From: Accumulibacter phosphatis
GTDB taxonomy: Bacteria; Pseudomonadota; Gammaproteobacteria; Burkholderiales; Rhodocyclaceae
NCBI RefSeq assembly: GCF_000024165.1
Contig: NC_013194.1
Coordinates: forward strand, 62,001-126,000
Reading direction: 5' to 3'
DNA length: 64,000 nt
The position numbers and the translations under genes were made by a program. Under the pieces are notes generated by a model. That model saw only the letters and a program-made list of their open reading frames with translations. It did not search any database and was not told the origin of the DNA. How positions within the stretch are numbered: position 1 is the stretch's first letter; each line of letters opens with the position of its first letter. This document shows positions 61,521 to 64,000 of the stretch, piece after piece.

Positions 61521-62934
61521 CAATGCTCCCAACCTATCAGAACCTTGTCATACTCCACTTTTGTAAGCGTGTGATAAATGTGGTTTTTGGGTGAATTTCC
61601 TGGGGTATGACCGGTTTGGTTTTATCTGGACGAGGTTCTTGATGAGTTCGTTGAAGACCGAGGTGATGTTGTCGAGGGCGTCGCGGCCTTGGAGGAGCCA
61701 GCGTCCGAGTGTACGCTTGATGCGCGAGAAGGTGTCGCCGCGGTTGATGAAGTAACTTGCGCGGGTGTTGGGATCGAGGGATTCGCTGGCGGCATGGACG
61801 GCCAGGGCATTGATGTTGTCGCAGAGGATTTTAGCGCCGAAGTCTTGTCGTGCGGCCAACCAGGACATGCCCGACAGATGCTCCAGGGCCAGACGGTGCT
61901 TGATCCGTTTGAAGGCTTCCTCAATTCTCCACCGCGAGTGATAGAGCGCCCCGAATTCGGCAGCGGGATAGGCGTCGAGGTCGAGGAGCGAGGTCACGAG
62001 GACACGCACCTTGTGGCCGAAGACCTGGCGAATCAGGCGCACCTCACAAGGCGTGGCGGCAATTTCGTAGTCCAGCGCATCCTGTTTGCAGGGAGCGGGC
62101 AGCCTGACGATTTGCTCGGCCAGGCCGGATCGGCGGAAGGCTTGAATAGCGCTGAAATTGAGGCTGTCCGCTCGCATGCAGAAGTGCCGCCCGCGCTGCA
62201 ACAAGGCGGCGAAGAGCCAGTAGGCTGGGTAACCGCGGTCGAGCACCAGAATGTCCTTGGAACGGAGTTTATCGAGATGTTCGAAGAGCATCTGACGCTC
62301 GCCGACGTCAGGAGAATACAGCGTGGCCGCCAGGGTCATTTCGATCCCGGGCAGATACAGTGCGAAGCCAATGGCGTCGACCACGTGGCGAACAAATGGC
62401 CTGCCGTCACGGGTCTTGCCGAACAAAGTCAGGCGCAGGACCGTGGCATCGCCGGCGACGACCCGCAGACCGCGCCAGAGGGGAAAGCCGAACTGCGTAT
62501 CGACCAAGGCGAGGAAGTGATCGTTGAGAAGCTCGAAGGCGGTGGCCGACACCTGCTTTCGGGCTTTGGCAAAGGCTTGTGCGGAGACTTCTCGCAGCAG
62601 GTCGGCGCGGTTCGCCAGATTGGCGAAGAACGCGTCGAGTTCAGACTGCACTTTCGACGTGTATCCGCCGAGCAGGCAGGCGATCAGGCGGGGAAAACTG
62701 AGGAAGCCCGTTCGCGAGAAAGCTTTCGTCGAAAGACGCGCATCAAGGAAAAAAGCTTGGGAAACAAGATACTTGGAAAACGAGTCAACGACGTTGACAT
62801 AAAGATCGCGGCATATAAAATTTTACATCCGTATCAAGGGGATACCCACTTTGCCTTGTCCTCGCCCGGCGCGCAACCGGTTTCTCGGCGGGTTCCTGAA
62901 TTTATGCTAATCGCGTGTTAGGTTGGGAGCATTG
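61521..62934. mobile_element. IS4-C, IS4-family element (1414 bp)
   Basis: Same termini and length as IS4-A but in the opposite orientation. It is flanked by a perfect 10-bp duplication GGGCTGGGCT (61511-61520 and 62935-62944). It interrupts the second IS50-type transposase gene after codon 4. Confidence 0.94.
61548..62651 (-). CDS. IS4-family transposase (copy C)
   Basis: The translated sequence is the same as copy A: VVAGDATVLRLTLFGK, ILVLDRGYPAYWLF and YHSRWRIEEAFKRIKHRLAL carry the DDE residues. As in copy A, a GTG start is assigned, but the frame is open further upstream without a conventional start codon. The near identity of A and C indicates recent transposition or gene conversion. 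Confidence 0.88.
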   Translation of the reverse strand: MQSELDAFFANLANRADLLREVSAQAFAKARKQVSATAFELLNDHFLALVDTQFGFPLWRGLRVVAGDATVLRLTLFGKTRDGRPFVRHVVDAIGFALYLPGIEMTLAATLYSPDVGERQMLFEHLDKLRSKDILVLDRGYPAYWLFAALLQRGRHFCMRADSLNFSAIQAFRRSGLAEQIVRLPAPCKQDALDYEIAATPCEVRLIRQVFGHKVRVLVTSLLDLDAYPAAEFGALYHSRWRIEEAFKRIKHRLALEHLSGMSWLAARQDFGAKILCDNINALAVHAASESLDPNTRASYFINRGDTFSRIKRTLGRWLLQGRDALDNITSVFNELIKNLVQIKPNRSYPRKFTQKPHLSHAYKSGV

Positions 62935-63777
62935 GGGCTGGGCTGGGGAGGAGCTGAAGGAAGTTGACTTGGGGGACCGACGACTGAACAAGCGAGCGAT
63001 CACGTTGTTGGACACGCTGGCGGCCAAACCGACACTGAGTATCCCGTCGGCGTGTTCGGGCTGGTCGGAGACGATTGCGGCCTACCGCTTCCTGGACAAT
63101 GATGCCGTCACGTGGGAGGGCATCCTGAGACCTCATTGGTCGTGCTCGCGGACGCGGATCGCCTGCCACAAGGTCGTGCTGATGCTGCAGGACACGACCG
63201 AACTGGACTTCAACGGGCAAAGCATCGACGGCTTGGGCCCCTTGAGCTATGAAGCTCAGCGCGGTCTGTACGTGCATCCGACGTACGCCGTCAGCACGGA
63301 TCGCGAGCCCTTGGGGGTTCTGGATGCGTGGATGTGGGCGCGTGAGCCGAAAGACGCCAACGGGCAACGCCCGGGGATCAAAGAGAGCACGCGCTGGATC
63401 GAGGGCTATGAGCGGGTGGCCGAGCTGGCGGCGGAGGTGCCGGACACCCGGCTGGTCTACGTGGCCGACCGCGAGTCCGACATGATCGAGCTGATGGCGC
63501 GTGCCGGCGAGTTGGATACCCCGGCCGACTGGTTGCTGCGTGCCCAGCACGATCGAGCGCTGCCCAACGGCGAGAAGCTGTGGCAAACGGTGACCTCCGG
63601 TGAGGAACTCGGCGGAATCTCGTTCACCCTGCCAGCGAGAGATGGCCAGAAGGCTCGCGTGGTTCGCCAGCAGCTTTGGGCGCGCGTCGTCGATCTTCCT
63701 CATGGCAAGAATCAGACCATCCGAGCCACCTGTGTGGTGGCTAAGGAGATCGATCCCCCTGCCGGCAGCACCCCGGT
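62935..63777 (+). pseudogene. Second IS50-type transposase, truncated 3' side
   Basis: Continues the frame interrupted by IS4-C: GWAGEELKEVDLGDRRLNKR through VYVADRESDMIELM to PPAGSTPV. It is highly similar to the intact copy (a few changes such as AEVPDTR for AELPDTR). At 63778 the sequence diverges abruptly from the intact copy and joins another transposase fragment in opposite orientation. The catalytic Glu region is missing. A fusion start at 62915 in IS4-C sequence could give a chimeric ORF to 63892. Confidence 0.88.
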
Positions 63778-63960
63778 GGACGGCTTGAGCGGTGACCTTA
63801 CGGACCGAGTCGGCGCGATTGCACAGGTTGGCGAAAAAAATGATCGAGTTCCGACTGGACGGCGGCGTGGACACTGGAGAGCAGAAAACTGAGGACGCTT
63901 GGCAGGGTGAGGGTACGGCGGCGGGTGAAGTGTTATGGGTCGAGGCGGGCCGCTTCCATG
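63778..63960 (-). pseudogene. N-terminal fragment of another IS4-family transposase
   Basis: The minus strand encodes RRTLTLPSVLSFLLSSVHAA, then VQSELDHFF. After a one-base shift in a run of seven T it continues FANLCNRADSVRKVTAQA. This corresponds to the region FLSFPRLIACLLGGYTSKVQ then SELDAFFANLANRADLL of the IS4 copies A-C, but is clearly a different element. It is cut at the junction with the IS50-type fragment. Beyond 63960 nothing can be assigned. Confidence 0.7.
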
Positions 63961-64000
63961 AACTTTCCTGATTAGCAATGACCGTCAGCCAGCCCCACGT

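Noticed and set aside
58349..62934. Composite transposon formed by IS4-B and IS4-C around the flippase gene
   Set aside because: The outer flanks are unrelated. IS4-C has its own complete 10-bp duplication, so it arrived as a single element.
1..64000. CRISPR arrays, tRNA or rRNA genes, prophage structural genes
   Set aside because: No regularly spaced short repeats, no tRNA-like cloverleaf with CCA context, no rRNA-like conserved sequence and no capsid, portal or tail genes were seen.

Overview
The window is high-GC DNA from a Gram-negative bacterium. Gene content and codon style suggest a betaproteobacterium of the Rhodocyclales/'Candidatus Accumulibacter' kind. This is an inference from the trkH, hemE, priA, ppx neighbourhood, the dense insertion-sequence load and the polysaccharide genes; no rRNA or other phylogenetic marker is present. 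No tRNA, rRNA or CRISPR array was seen.

Region 1 (1-12.7 kb) is ordinary chromosome: the 5' part of trkH; a coupled operon of a DUF1538 membrane protein, a PII-like regulator and a CBS-domain protein; hemE; a 342-bp hemE-priA intergenic region with two perfect DnaA boxes beside an AT-rich stretch (candidate replication-origin or DnaA-regulated site); priA; a ppx/gppA exopolyphosphatase; an exported protein of unknown function; and a divergent pair, a ROK-family sugar kinase followed by an MFS transporter.

Region 2 (13.2-29.3 kb) is a tightly packed surface-polysaccharide operon with many 4-bp start/stop overlaps. wbpB-, wbpD- and wbpE-like genes point to a UDP-2,3-diacetamido-2,3-dideoxy-uronic acid. 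A WbpG-like amidotransferase fused to its own class-II glutaminase domain would convert an acetamido group to acetamidino. A GT2 glycosyltransferase, a Wzx-like flippase, a membrane spermidine-synthase-like protein and two lipoproteins follow. The WbpE-like aminotransferase is fused in frame behind a complete PIN-domain (VapC-like) toxin, with an antitoxin-like ORF just upstream.

Region 3 (29.3-46.5 kb) is a set of mobile elements inserted inside one another, resolved here by target-site duplications (TSDs). An rve integrase gene is split by IS66-A (TSD GTAGCGCT). The IS66-A transposase gene is split by a Tn7/Tn552-like multi-gene element (termini TGTTACGTCC, TSD CTCGC) and by IS66-B (TSD GATCAACC). 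The multi-gene element carries a serine-recombinase element inside its own transposase gene. IS21-A (TSD ACACT) sits on its boundary. IS66-B tnpC is split by IS21-B (TSD GATGC).

Region 4 (46.5-64 kb) resumes the polysaccharide locus in pieces: a lipoprotein-gene remnant, a large GT-C-like membrane glycosyltransferase and a second flippase. These are separated by a second IS cluster: ISAs1, three copies of one IS4-family element, an IS66-type element carrying a DUF4338/DruA-like passenger gene, an IS1634-type transposase, and two copies of an IS50/Tn5-type IS4 element. The polysaccharide genes are the cargo; the IS elements have broken the locus up and probably duplicated parts of it.
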